Source: Symbiodinium natans
Taxonomy: Eukaryota > Sar > Dinophyceae > Suessiales > Symbiodiniaceae
Assembly: GCA_905221605.1 (NCBI GenBank)
Contig: CAJNDS010001335.1
Location: forward strand, 442,501 to 505,000
Direction of reading: 5' to 3'
Length of the DNA: 62,500 nucleotides
Both the position numbers and the translations under genes were made by a program. The notes below the pieces were generated by a model that was not told the origin of the DNA, made no database searches, and saw only the letters and a program-made list of their open reading frames with translations. How positions within the stretch are numbered: the first letter of the stretch is position 1; every line of letters starts with the position of its first letter. Positions 19,051 through 30,402 of the stretch are shown here, one piece after another.

Positions 19051-20820
19051 GTAGCCGAGGAACCTCGAAATAACCAGCGCGCCCCAGTCCCTAAATCCTA
19101 ACCCTAAACCCTAAACCCTAAACCCTGGGGAGTAGAAGGGAACCTGAGCCCAACTCAAGGGTGCACTGCCGGGCGGCCAAGAGGTGATCCGGATCGATTG
19201 TTGATTTGCTCCAAAGTGGATGGCTCAGGTTTAGGGTTTAGGGTTTAGGGTTTAGGGTTTAGGGTTTTGGGTTTAGGGTTTAGGGTTTAGGCTTTAGGGT
19301 TTAGGGTTTAGAGTTTATAGGGCTTCGGGTTGTTAAGCGCAAGATGTACCTGGGCATTCCTTGAAGACCCCGCAGAGAAGTATGATCTAGGATCGGACCC
19401 TAGAAAGTGAAAATTTCGGGTTAGGGTTTCGGGTTTAGGGTATAGGGCTGCAACTACATGTTTCTTTCGAGTTCCTGATGCAAGTCCCATTCCTTGGCAT
19501 CGTTCATCACGAAAGACTGGGCTGATCTCCGCACGCATTTGGAGGAGCCGCGGTTTTGCTGCTTGATGTCGGCTTTGGGGTGTACAGGTCTCAGGATGCT
19601 TCGGGCTTAGGGCTTAGGGCTTAGGGTTTAGGGTGTGGGGATTTCGGGCAACATGTGGATCTCACGTTGGGATCATCCATAGCCCCGAAACCCCAAACCG
19701 CCCCTCGTGAACTGAGACATGGCAGGCAAGGTGCTTTCGACCCAGAAGAGATCGTCGCTTGTCTGGCGAGAGTGGGCAGTTCTCAAATCAGCAGGGTGCA
19801 GGGTTGGAGGGTTTAGCGTTTAGGGTTTTATGTTCTATAGGGTTTCGGGCGAGAAGCTCGGGGTTTAGGGTCTTGGGGTCAGTCGTGGAGGCTCCAGGAA
19901 TTCAGGTTTACATAGGATTCATAGGGTTGAGGGCTCAGGTGTTTAGTGGGTAGTGGGTTTTTGGTTGGGGACACATGCATGAGGGTCGAGCGTTTAGTGC
20001 GTAGTGCGGGCAGCGCGGTCAGGGTAAAATTCTTGCGGGGTTTAGGATACCTTTAGGTTTGACCCTCAAGTTGTGCATGGTATGCCCTGTTCCGATTAAG
20101 GAGTCATTGACTGATATGGCCCATGCTGTTCATGGGACCAATGGCTGCTAGTGCGGTGTCATACAACAACGTTCTTCATGGGCCCATGCCAACACCTAGG
20201 GTTTAGGGTTTAGGGTTTGGGGTTTAGGGCTTAGGGTTTAGGGTTCAGGGAACTGATATATTCAGACCTTCACCTTTGCAGTATAACGCCCAATGCACAG
20301 TACCGTCACGACTTACACAAAAAAAAACACGTCGGAGTGCGCTTTCAGGGGGTGCAGAAAACCAGCAAGCCCTAAACCCTAAACCCTCAACCCCAAACCC
20401 CTAAACCCTCCAGACTCAGAACACTTGTGGAGTTCCTCAGCCCTGATCTCAACAGGAGTTGGGGGACCTTTGCGCCCGTCCCCAAAAACCATAAACCCCA
20501 AAACTGAGAAGAAGCCATGGTTGAGGGTTTAGGGTTTAGGGTTTAGGGTTTAGGGTTTAGGGTCAAGGCTTTAGGTTTTGGGTTTAGGGTGAACCCTAAT
20601 CCCAGCAGTGCAGACCCGGTTGGGCCTTCATGATCTTTCGGTAGGCCCTGGCAGCAGGGTTCAATAGACTTCATGAGGGCCACCGCGCTCAAAAGCGCTC
20701 AAACCTAAAGCATCAGGGTTTAGGGTTTAGGGTTCAGGGTTCAGGGTTTAGGGTTTAGGCTTTAGGGTTTAGGGTGAAGTCAGTATAACTGGCGATTTAG
20801 GGTTTGGGTTTGGGGTTAAG
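19051..20820. other. tracts and islands, no decided exon
   Basis: TTTAGGG tracts at 19230-19320, 20200-20250, 20524-20590 and 20716-20775; CCCTAAA at 20370-20410. Islands at 19320-19420, 19440-19560 and 20030-20190 have open frames on more than one strand. Confidence 0.4.
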
Positions 20821-20872
20821 TGGTCTGGCTGGCCACTCCAATCGACAAGCATGTACAACTCATGGTAGCCCA
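20821..20872 (+). CDS. exon before T2 intron
   Basis: Acceptor GGGGTTAAG, 16 codons (ATPIDKHVQLMVA within), ending in phase 2 at GCCCA|GTAACC, the donor inside the T2 left end. The following island continues in frame. Confidence 0.5.
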
Positions 20873-20968
20873 GTAACCGTATTATGATAAGGGCACCCTT
20901 TTTTGGGTTGGTTTGTTCAAGGGAAACCATAAACAAAAAACAGTAAAGGGTATCACTCGGCTACCAAG
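20863..20968 (+). mobile_element. family T2 element; supplies a 96-base intron
   Basis: GGTAGCCCAGTAACC at left and TCGGCTACCAAG at right; GTAACC donor 10 bases inside, AG acceptor at the very end. GGGCACCCTTTTTTGGG inside. Confidence 0.72.
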
Positions 20969-21014
20969 AACTCAAGCACATCCGCCTGGTCGGGTTCGGA
21001 GTGCAATGCCAAGT
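20969..21014 (+). CDS. exon after T2 intron
   Basis: First base completes CA|A, then TQAHPPGRVRSAMP. The right end is uncertain: GTCTTT, or a GC donor a little further on. Confidence 0.45.
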
Positions 21015-21219
21015 CTTTCACGCCACTCGGCTAGCCTAAACTCTAAACTCTAAACCAACACGTCCCTAAACCCTAAACCCGAAACCCGAAACCCTAAACC
21101 CCAATCCCTTTATACCCTAAAACCCGAATACCCGGAAACCCTAGACCTATCCAGCTGCCGTCTGAACACTTAGGGCTTCCGGCTGCTGAGGCAAACCTTT
21201 AAAGTTTGGTTAAGGGGTA

Positions 21220-21375
21220 TAAGGAGGGACCCCTACAAGGGACCCTTAATGACCATTATACATACCTCGTATAGCCCCTATGTAGCCCCTAAATAAGCCC
21301 CAAAGGAGCTCACTAAGGTCCCTTATAAGGGTCCCTTACAAGGGTCCCTTATAGGGGTCCCTTACCAGGGTCCCT
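21220..21375. repeat. palindromic AGGGTCCCTTATA repeats
   Basis: GGGACCCCTACAAGGGACCC at the left is mirrored by five tandem copies of about AGGGTCCCTTAYA (21318-21375). Probably a decayed inverted-repeat element with expanded end. Confidence 0.7.
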
Positions 21376-22152
21376 GCTGTTTTCCCGTGAACTCCCCAAG
21401 GTCCCGACGTCTACTACCCAGAGGATAGGGTTCAGGGTTCAGGGTTAACCCTAAGCCCTAAACCTTGAACCCCAAACCCTAAACCCTGAACCCTAAACCT
21501 TTTGGGCTCCAGGATTCCATGGCTGAGGGGTGACCATTTGGGATTTCGAGCTTTGGGCTTCGCCTCGAGTTTGCAGCAGTGACAGGGCATGCCGGGGGGG
21601 GGGGGGGGCCCGAACCTTGTAAACCCAACATGAACCCTGAGCCCTGAACCCCAAACCCTAACCCTGAAGCCTAAAGCCTAAAGCCTAAACCCTAAACCCT
21701 AAACCCTAAACCCTGGACCCGACTCATATCGAAGCGCGACGGCTTCACTCTGTGATGGCTTGCCAGCGCTCGATGGCTGCTGGAGAGCGATCGCCCTTCA
21801 CCTTAGAATTCGGGTTTAGGGTCTATAGGGTATAGGGTTTAGGGTTTAGGGTTTAGGGCTTGGGCCTTAAGAATTCGCGGCGGATCGAGTTCGGCGTCCA
21901 AGGGCGTTGAGAAGCTTGGTGGGGTTTTGGTTTGGGGTGTTTGGGCTTTGGGTTTAGGGTATAGGGGTTTAGGGGTGAGGGTCTAGGGTTGAGGGTTTTG
22001 GGTTTAGGGTGTAGCGTTTTTGGCTTGGGGGTTTGGGGGTTTGAGGGTTTGGGTGTTTGGGGTTGGGGTCTAGCTTGCAGGGGGGGAGACCGGACAACTG
22101 CCAAACAGACCTGCCGAGAGCAGACAATGGGCCTCGGGAGTCTACACACACT

Positions 22153-22222
22153 TTAGGGTTTAGGGTTTAGGGTTTAGGGTTTAGGGTTTAGGGTTTTGGG
22201 GTTTAGGGTTTAGGGTTTAGGG
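22153..22222 (+). repeat. TTTAGGG tract
   Basis: Nine to ten heptamers. Confidence 0.97.
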
Positions 22223-22245
22223 TACCAAACTCTGGACCACATCCG

Positions 22246-22358
22246 CTAGACCCAATAGTAACCCAGCAACAAAATGGGTGCCCTTTTGGGGCTTCTGAAC
22301 GGGCGTATAAGGGAACCTCAGCCCTTGAGAAAGGGGAATAAGGGCCTCTGGGTCCTAG
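22246..22358 (+). mobile_element. family T2 element
   Basis: CTAGACCCAATAGTAACCC to CTCTGGGTCCTAG, with GGGTGCCCTTTTGGGG and TATAAGGGAACC. Confidence 0.72.
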
Positions 22359-22359
22359 T

Positions 22360-23396
22360 CCTTGAACACCCAACCCCTCCAAGCTCTAAGGGTTTAGGGT
22401 TTAGGGTTCAGGGTTTAGGGTTTAGGCCCTTAACCCCTACAACCTAAAATAGTGGAATGAGACCCTGCTGGTCCTTGAACACCCAGCCCCTCACAGCCCT
22501 AAGCCCTCTATGTTTCACGCCCAATGGACTCCCCAACCCTTCAACTCCGGTTTAGGGTTTAGGGTTCCAGGATGGTCCCTTAATACCCTCGCAACAAAGA
22601 GTCCTACCTCTGATCCTCTTAAACCCAATGGGCAAGACGTAAAACATCCCAAGGCCCTGCCTCCTATAGGGACCTCGACAGAATGTGGAATCTACGATAC
22701 TTTCGAAACTCGAGGATTCTATCTTCTTGAACCCCCCCCCCCCCAATGGACCCCTGCATGCACAAGCGAGGGTTTAGTGTCTGGGGCTTAGGGCTTTACA
22801 AGACCTAACTACACTAAACCCTAAACCCTAAACCCTAAACCCTAAACCCTAAACCCTAAACCCAAGCTTTCGAAATCCCACACCTGAAGAGCCTCAGACT
22901 CGCTGAGGCTGGCTGGGCCGCGAGCATCGGGGTGGTTGAGGCGCACGAACTTCTTGAACCTCAGGCATGAGGGGTTTCGGGTTTAGGGTTTAGGGCTAGG
23001 GTTTAGGGTTTAGGGTTTAGGGTTTAAGGTTTAAGGTTTAGGATTTAGGGTTTGGGGGTAGAAATGCCAGATCCGAGACTTGGCATGTATTGTATAGGGG
23101 GTATTTAGGGGATTTGTGTTCGGGGGACAGGGGGGGGGGGGGTCCCAACATCCTAAACCCTGAGGAGTTGGGTTTAGGGTGTGGGGGATCCCTGAACCCG
23201 AAACCCTAAACCCTAAACCCTACACCCTAAACCCTAAACCCGAAACCCTGATCCATGAGTCCATGAGGAGCCAGGGGCTTGAACATGGTGCGGGCCTCGA
23301 TGGAGATCGAATTTCACTTTGGGGGAGGGGCCCCGGCGGCTCGAACAACCCAAGCCCGAACCCCTAAAGCCACAAAGCTTCTAAACCCTACACCCT
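22360..23396. other. short tracts and islands, no decided exon
   Basis: CCCTAAA at 22815-22862, TTTAGGG at 22980-23050, poly-C near 22732 and poly-G near 23139. Confidence 0.45.
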
Positions 23397-23464
23397 CAAC
23401 CCCTAAACCCTAAACCCCCAAGCCCTAAACCCTAAACCCTAAACCCTAAACCCTAAACCCTAAA
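23397..23464 (-). repeat. CCCTAAA tract
   Basis: Eight to nine heptamers. Confidence 0.97.
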
Positions 23465-23561
23465 GCACAAGTGCTTTATGTTTCAAAGGGCGTAGGTTCA
23501 ACCCTCTGCGGTGGCAAAAATGCTCAGAGGACACGCCCTGGAAGCTCGACGCCGCGGCGCT

Positions 23562-23725
23562 AGGGTTTAGGGTTTAGGGTTTAGGGTTTAGGGTTTAGGG
23601 TTTAGGGTTTAGGGTTTAGGGTTTAGGGTTCAGGGTTCAGGGTTCAGGGTTCAGGGTTCAGGGTTCAGGGTTGAGGGTTGAGGGTTTAGGGTTTAGGGTT
23701 TAGGGTTTAAGGTTTAGGGTTTATG
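23562..23725 (+). repeat. TTTAGGG, TTCAGGG, TTGAGGG blocks
   Basis: A run of TTTAGGG passes into TTCAGGG, then TTGAGGG, then TTTAGGG: ordered variant blocks. Confidence 0.97.
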
Positions 23726-24561
23726 CTATGAATGTATGCCCGCCTAAACCCATTAACCATAACCCGTAAGAATAAATCCTCAGCCGCACCTAAACCCCCC
23801 AAACCCTACATACCGAAACTGTTTACATAGACCCCGAATTGCAGTTTCTGTAGATTCAACCAGATCGTACGACATACGACAGAAGTACACTTGGTTGGGG
23901 TCTGGAGAAGCCCGCACAAGCCTGAACCCTAAACCCCTAAACGACGAAACACCTGAACATCTATTCCCCAAGAACCTGCAATCCCAAACCCTAAAAAACC
24001 TAAACCTGTGAAATCCTACAGACCCGGAGCCTCTAAAGCCTCTAAAACCCTAGGCCCTTAAACGCCAACAACGCCTAAAACTCAAAAAAGCCCCTAAAAC
24101 TCCCTGAACCCTAAACCCTAAACCCTAAACCCTAAAACCCTAAACCCTAAACCCTAAACCCTCAGCCCTTCCCCCTCTCACCCCCCATGCCGGACGCGCT
24201 GAGGCCACCGGCTGGCGCTTGATTTCGGCTTTCGAGGCCGTGCCTTTGAGGCCCAGAAGGGCCCAAATCCTTGAACGATTCAGGGTTCAGGGTTCAGGGT
24301 TTGAGGTTTAGGGTTTAGGATTTAGGGTTTAGGGCTTGGGGTTTAGGGTTCAGGGCTTGGGGTTTAGGGTTGAGGAGAGCCGGGTTAGGGGCTGATTCGG
24401 TACTTTGCGGCCTTTCTGGAAGGATTTGTAGAGGTTTGTGGGGGTTTAGGGTTTAAGGTTCGGGTTTAGGGTGTGCTGTGGGCACCTATCAGAAGGATTA
24501 CTGTATGTTGGGCGAATCTTCGCGGGACCCCTGCCTTGGAAATGCCCGTGTTTCTGGGCAC

Positions 24562-24681
24562 TGAGAGGTTCAGGGTACTTATAACCCCAAGAACAACTGC
24601 AATGAAAGGCCCCCGAAGCCCTCCAAGTTTTGTTATAAGTTGGCGTACAATTGGGGCTATAAGCACCCATAAACCTCCGAG
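24562..24681 (+). mobile_element. diverged family T1 element
   Basis: GAGAGGTTCAGGGTACTTATA at left and GGGCTATAAGCACCCATAAACC at right (first 20 bases of each). The centre is unlike other copies. Confidence 0.6.
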
Positions 24682-24885
24682 TAAAATAGGCACAGGTGAT
24701 TTGGGATTTTGAGGTACGGCCCCAAAGTGATTTTGGGTCTGTCGGGTCGACTGTAGGGATATGGCATCCCCCTGACTTTGGGATAGGTAGCGCCCGAACC
24801 GTTTAACCCCAAAAGCTTGGCCTAAACTTTATCCTTTCAAAAGTAGACACACGATGGATGGCACCCGGGTCTTGTAGGTGCAAGC

Positions 24886-25012
24886 TCATCCACGCCACTG
24901 GCCTGGTCTTCGGCGATCGCCGGTGACCATAGCGTCACGATTGACATGATGGTCAGCTCGCTGAAAGGGCTTGAACTGGCTGGAGGAATGGCTGGAGGAT
25001 TCTTCCAGGTGC
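24886..25012 (-). CDS. exon-like island, strand uncertain
   Basis: After GATTTGGGTTCAG the minus strand reads HSSSQFKPFQRADHHVNR and on to a stop; the plus strand also has an open frame (HSVTIDMMVSSLKGLELA) ending in a stop. A coding island is plausible, the strand is not settled. Confidence 0.28.
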
Positions 25013-25207
25013 CTGAACCCAAATCATCGATCGGCACCGAAGAGTGCTGCTGGCCGTAGGCAGTAAAGCAGCATCAAATTAAATCAAGATGATCGCTGTC
25101 AAGTCGGGGTGGGGCAGGGTTTGTACATCAACTTCCAAAGGCTGGCGGTATTGGGTCATCTAGGTGAGGCTGAGGGTTTTGTGGCCAAGGTTCAGCGTTT
25201 GGCTTTG

Positions 25208-25370
25208 GTTTAGGGTTTAGGGTTTAGGGTTTAGGGTTTAGGGTTTAGGGTTTAGGGTTTAGGGTTTAGGGTTTAGGGTTCAGGGTTCAGGGTTCAGGGT
25301 TCAGGGTTAAGGGTTCAGGGTTCAGGGTTCAGGGTTCAGGGTTCAGGGTTCAGGGTTCAGGGTTCAGGGT

Positions 25371-25409
<39 letters not shown>

Positions 25410-25445
25410 GGTTTAGGGTTTAGGGTTTAGGGTTTAGGGTTTAGG
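25208..25445 (+). repeat. long tract with TTCAGGG and TTGAGGG blocks
   Basis: Roughly ten TTTAGGG, fourteen TTCAGGG (one TTAAGGG), six TTGAGGG, then TTTAGGG. The same order of variants as at 23562. Confidence 0.98.
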
Positions 25446-25907
25446 GTTTAGAGTCTCGGGCTTAGGGCTTAGAGTTTCGGGTTTAGGGTCTAGGGCTTAG
25501 GATTTAGGGTTTAGGGTTTTTCAAGGTTTACTCGAACTCACGGCTCTACGCCTGTAGGCCTGATTTCAGGAGTCCAGGCATGGGGTTGGAAGGGTTTCTG
25601 CTGTAGGGCCGTTCAATTCTATCGGGCTTCCGTCGGCCCTTAGCCCTAAGCCCTAAGGCCCTATAAGCCCAAAAGAGACGCCTCACACCTACTTCTGAGG
25701 GCGATGCGAGAAGACACACATGCAAATGGAAAGAAGACCTCACTCACGCCTACTTCTGAGGGCGGTGCGGGGACAAAACTGTATACTGCAAGACATGACT
25801 CAAGAGATGCTCAGGCAAATTCATAGTACACCAGAGGGGGCCTTCTTGAGGGCCACTGCTTTTAACTAGTCCCCCTGGTGTTTTCGGGAATTGAGGGTGC
25901 AAGTACA

Positions 25908-25945
25908 CCGTATATATATATATATATACACACACACAAAAAAAA
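25908..25945. repeat. TA/CA microsatellite
   Basis: TATATATA then CACACACA then poly-A. Confidence 0.95.
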
Positions 25946-26073
25946 CAAACTCGTGTTGTTTAGGAGCGTAGAGTTTGAGGGGCGTGCTAAGGATTCAGGG
26001 GTTAGCCGTAAATTATCCCACACCCTAACCAAACCCTAAACCCTCAAATGTCTAGACCCTCAAACCCTCACAG

Positions 26074-26096
26074 ATTCTGAGTGAGACCGCTTGGAG
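26074..26096 (+). CDS. exon before T1 intron
   Basis: After CCCTCACAG the only open phase reads ILSETAW and ends phase 2 at TTGGAG|GTTCAT, the T1 terminal repeat. Confidence 0.42.
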
Positions 26097-26238
26097 GTTC
26101 ATGGGTACATATAACCCCAATTACAAGTCTACTTTAAACCTGCTTAGTTAGAGGACCTAGGGGGCTTATCAGTACAGTTACAATTCGGCGTCATCACCTA
26201 ACCCCTAAACCCTAAACCCTAAACCCTGAACCTCCAAG
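26090..26238 (+). mobile_element. family T1 element; supplies a 142-base intron
   Basis: CTTGGAGGTTCATGGGTAC at left; GAACCTCCAAG at right, preceded by a short CCCTAAA tract that has displaced the rest of the right TIR. GAG|GTTCAT donor and CCAAG| acceptor. Confidence 0.68.
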
Positions 26239-26312
26239 TGCCGTCGAGCCGCTCCGTGCCGGAGGTTGTCTGTGCCGTGGCCCGGCGTGGGGTACGTCTG
26301 GCGCGGCGCGCG
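26239..26312 (+). CDS. exon after T1 intron
   Basis: First base completes AG|T. The phase-consistent frame reads AVEPLRAGGCLCRGPAWG; another open frame reads SVPEVVCAVARRGVRLAR. Donor GCG|GTGAGT is a textbook match. Confidence 0.48.
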
Positions 26313-26348
26313 GTGAGTGCCTGCGAGGCATGGGGCAATGTGAAGACC

Positions 26349-26422
26349 CTGGTTTGGGGTTTGGGGTTTGGGGTTTGGGGTTTGGGGTTTGGGGTTTGGG
26401 GTTTGGGGTTTGGGGTTTGGGA
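26349..26422 (+). repeat. pure TTTGGGG tract
   Basis: Ten TTTGGGG heptamers in a row: a tract wholly converted to a variant unit. Confidence 0.97.
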
Positions 26423-26599
26423 TTTTGAGATTAGGGCTTCGGCTGTTAGGAACTCGGGTTTAGCAGAGTAGGGTTCGGGGATAGGTCTATATGAGCACAC
26501 CCTCTCCCATGACATACTACCGTCTTTTTCACCTGTTTCATGCACAGTTCTGTGCAGGGTTGCTTCTTCCCTCTATGCGGACTAACATTGTGTAGGATA

Positions 26600-27140
26600 T
26601 ATTGGCCTGAGCTGAACTAAACCCTAAACCCTAAACCTTAAACCCTAAACCATGAACCATGAACCCTAAACTTGGACTTGACGACACCGATACTACCAAG
26701 ACTAAAAGACCAACTTTTCAGAGCAAACCCCAAACCCTAAACCCTAAACCCTAAACCTAAACCCTGAACCTTAAACCCTAAACCCTAAAACCCTAAACCC
26801 TAAACCCTGACAGGCTTACAGGGCTTGTGAGGCCTTCCAAGCGGCAGGCAGGAGGAACAAGGAAAGGCACGATGCTGAACGTCTGGAGGCCCCCGTCTCC
26901 TGCGAGTTTCAGGGTTTAGGGTTTAGGGTTTAGGGTGTGGGGTTTAGGGCTTAGGGTTTAGGGCTTAGATCGACCGCAAAGCCCCTAAACAGGTACCCAT
27001 CAAGAAAGTAGGCTTTGGGTTCTTAGGGTTTAGGGTCTGAGGATTAGGGCCTTGGGTACAGGAGTTCGGGACTTCTTGGGCTTTAGGTTGAGGATTTCGG
27101 GAGTTGGGTTCTAGGGCCAAGGACTCTTGTTGGACTTGGG
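26600..27140. other. CCCTAAA tracts, short islands, no decided exon
   Basis: CCCTAAA at 26616-26670 and 26725-26810, TTTAGGG at 26910-26965, degenerate text to 27140. Confidence 0.5.
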
Positions 27141-27149
27141 CTTAGAACG

Positions 27150-27325
27150 AAACCCTAAACCCTAAACCCTAAAATCCAAACCCTAAACACTAAACCCGAA
27201 ACCCTAAACCCGGAACCCTAAACCCGGAACCCTAAACCCTAAACCCTAAACCCTAAACCCTAAACCCTAAACCCTAAACCCTAAACCCTAAACCCTAACC
27301 CCTAACCCCTAAACCCTAAACCCTA
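27150..27325 (-). repeat. long CCCTAAA tract
   Basis: Includes CCCGGAA variants alternating at first, then about 14 perfect heptamers. Confidence 0.97.
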
Positions 27326-27419
27326 CCTTCTCAGGGCTCAACTTCTGGGAAACAGATCTCCGCGAGCCTGGTGTCCCGGCTCCCTCGGTACAAGACCTGC
27401 CAGGCAGGGGGGACATTTG

Positions 27420-27525
27420 CGTTTAGGATTTAGGGTTTAGGGTTTAGGGTTTGGGGTTTGGGGTTTGGGGTTTGGGGTTTGGGGTTTAGGCTTTGGGGTT
27501 TAGGGTGTAGGGTTTAGGGTTTAGG
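27420..27525 (+). repeat. TTTAGGG / TTTGGGG tract
   Basis: Five TTTGGGG units in the middle. Confidence 0.95.
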
Positions 27526-27680
27526 TCTACGACTTGTGTTTGATTTGAATTTGCCCAGACTAACCTCCAAACTACATCTGATTTGGTGACAGGGTATGGT
27601 AGAGGGCTTGTAGGGCTTAACGGGGCTTGCAGGCTGTGTTTTCTGTACATTGACCATGTGTGGAGTACAGGCCGCCCCCG

Positions 27681-27762
27681 AAACCCTAAACCCTAAACCC
27701 TAAACCCTAAACCCTAAACCCTAAACCCTAAACCATATACCCTAAACCCTAAACCCTAAACC
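27681..27762 (-). repeat. CCCTAAA tract
   Basis: Eleven heptamers. Confidence 0.96.
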
Positions 27763-28011
27763 GCGTGCCTATGGGTCGCAGGGAGCCGGAGCCGATCTGC
27801 GACGACAGGAAAACAGGTTCGACCTCGCAGCCAGGCTCAAACCCCTAAACCCTAAACTTTAAACCCTCAACCCTAAACCCTCAACCCCCCAACCCTAAAC
27901 CCTAAACCCCAAGCCCTAAGCCCCAAACCCCAAACCCCAAAAGCCCGTCTCCTCCTCCCCCACCCCCCTCCCCCCACCCTCCCCCCCACCCTAGCAAAAA
28001 AGGAAATGCGT

Positions 28012-28065
28012 AATATGTATATCTATATATATATATATATATATATAGATGTATGTACGTGAATC
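28012..28065. repeat. TA microsatellite
   Basis: (TA)n of about 28 bases with GTATG flanks. Confidence 0.95.
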
Positions 28066-29080
28066 TGCACAGTAATGGTAACGAGAATGGTTAAGAATGA
28101 CCGTCTTCTCCGTTTCGGGTTTAGGGTTTAGGGTTTCGGGTTTAGGGCTTAGCCTAACACAACATACCTTAATCCCTGACATCCCTATTCTGGGTGGGCT
28201 CAGTAATCTGCAACCCTAAACCCTAAACCCGAAATCCTGTTTGAGCGAACTCGGCTTGAACGTGCGCAGACATTATATATGTCTCAGGGCCTAGGGATCA
28301 GGACTTAGAGCTTTTGGATGGGGGGGCCCTGTACGGTTTAGGGTTTAGGGTTAGGGCTTCGGGTTTGGGAGATAAAGGGCTTCGAGCTCGAGACTTCCAG
28401 TTGAAGGCTTGAAGCCCCCTAAGCTTCACTTGCTTTTCGTGGCCCCGTCTTGCCACGCCGGCGCAATCGATTTGCAAGATTCGCCCCGTTCGGCGGTTCT
28501 GCGGGCACGAACCTCGCAGGTTAGGCTTGGTCCGGGCTTGTCCTTGCGCAGCGTGATTTGCGGCCTATGACCAGCTTCCGCACATCCTCTGGCTCCAACT
28601 CCCAGAGGTTTTGCTCGCGGTCCAGAAGGCCTCCTCTCCTGGCCTGCCCCTCGTGCGCCGATGGCACGTGCATGGCAAGGAGTCGAAAGTCGGATCACAG
28701 TTGTAGTTCATGGGCCCCTAAATGGTGTAAACTTTGAGTTCTGCAGCAGATTCTAGTATCCGAAAAGTGCACAGAGTGTACACATGGCGGGTTTAGGGTT
28801 TAGGGTTAGGGTAGTTCCATGGCCCCTTAACATGGTCCCGTACCTGCTTTGAAGGGTTCCGAGGTGTGGTCCCTTGGATGTTGCAGGGGACATGTTGTGT
28901 ATATACGGCTCCCCCCAAATGGAGGGCCCCAAAATTGAGGGACCACGTACCTACGCTAAGATTCACTCGGAACACCAGATTGCCCTGCGGGCTATGGGCG
29001 CAAAACCAAACTTTGTAGGATTCGTAGAGATTTTCCTACCCTTTTCAAACTCGAGGCCCCTGTCCCCCCTTAGCAATTGA
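28066..29080. other. unique stretch with uncertain coding
   Basis: 28426-28698 is GC-rich and open on minus for 90 codons (arginine/alanine-rich), without clear splice ends. 28820-29000 has CATGGCCCC-type palindromes suggestive of another element. Confidence 0.35.
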
Positions 29081-29458
29081 GGAGTTTTAGGGTTTAGGGT
29101 TCAGGGTTCAGGGTTCAGGGTTTAGGGTTTAGGGTTTAGGGTTTAGGAGTCTCGAGTGCCGCGCCAGCATGTCGAGAGACGTCATCGGCCAGGGGCGGAG
29201 GGAAAATGTATTCGCAGCTACTTCGCGACGACCCTTGACCCCTTTTGAACTCTAGCCCTAAACCCTAAACTCTATAAATCCTAAAAACCCTAGAAACCCT
29301 AAACCCTAAACCCCCTAAGCCCTAAACCCCAGGCCCCAAAACCCCAAACCCCTCAAGCCTTTCGCCGAGAGACCCTGAGCCCATTTTTTGGGGGGAGCTG
29401 GAGACGAGAAGGGAGGGGATTCCTTTCTTCGCAAGGTCAAAAAGATCTTTAGGCTGTT

Positions 29459-29535
29459 GGGTTTAGGGTTTAGGGTTTAGGGTTTAGGGTTTAGGGTTTA
29501 GGGTTTAGGGTTTAGGGTTTAGGGTTAGGGTTTAA
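29459..29535 (+). repeat. TTTAGGG tract ending in an inverted junction
   Basis: Ten heptamers, then GGGTTTAACCCG turns into AAACCCTAACC. Confidence 0.95.
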
Positions 29536-29539
29536 CCCG

Positions 29540-30300
29540 AAAAAAACCCTAACCTTCTAACCTAAGAGCTCAAGGTCTGCAGGGTCTTGTTTTAGGGCTT
29601 CTAAACCCCTAAGCCCCTAAAACCCCGAAAGCCTCCGAAGCTCCCCAAAATCACAAACCTCATGCTCCTAGATCACCAGGGGCCTTCATAAGCCGCGGGC
29701 GCTCAAGCTGCAGTGGGATTTTAGGGTTTAATTCGGGCGGGGCTTTCGGGCTTATAAAGGGGTTTAGTGGTTGAGTGTTAGTTGGGGTTTCGGGTAGTTT
29801 AGGGATTGAGGTTGAGTGGTCTCGGGTTTCGGGTGCTCTTGGAGGTGCAGGGCTGTGTAGGGCTTTACTTAAGAACCCCAAAAAATGAAAAACAATCCTC
29901 CTTGTAAGGGCAATATAGGGATCATGATTTTATATTTTGTTGGGGGGGGGGGGGTTCTTAAGCAATTAGTAGTTATGTCTTGGGGCTTCGGGTTTGATGT
30001 TGAGGGTTTAGGGTTTAGGGTTTCGGGTTTAGGGTTTTGGGTTTAGGGTTAGGGTTTCGGGTCTCAGGTTTGGTTGAGGGTAGGGTCATTTACCTTGGCA
30101 CTCCCTGGAGGCTAACCACTCAGAATTTGATACCCTAAACCCTAAACCCTAAACCTGTAGCCCTAAACCCTAAACCCTAAACCTTAAGCCCTAAACCCTG
30201 TATTTCAAGAGGCCCCGGCTGCCATTTTTCGGTAGGCCCTATAGCCACCCCCAGGGGCATGTATTCTCGTTTCGGGGGTTCTTGAGGTATACAGGAACTA
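29540..30300. other. degenerate repeats and unique sequence, no gene seen
   Basis: Poly-G at about 29941; short tracts at 30003-30060 and 30130-30200. Confidence 0.5.
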
Positions 30301-30319
30301 CACAAGGTGTGATTATGTA

Positions 30320-30402
30320 TATATATATATGCACATCGATACGCATATACATGAGATATATATATATATGTATATATATATATGTATATATATATATATG
30401 CT
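30320..30402. repeat. TA microsatellite left of the AT-rich element
   Basis: (TA)n and CATATG runs up to GCTACCCC. Confidence 0.95.

Noticed and set aside
23465-23520. Possible tRNA 3' half (GTAGGTTCAACCCTCTGCG)
   Set aside because: The T-loop motif TTCAACC is present but the flanking bases do not pair as a T-arm and no acceptor stem or anticodon arm is found.
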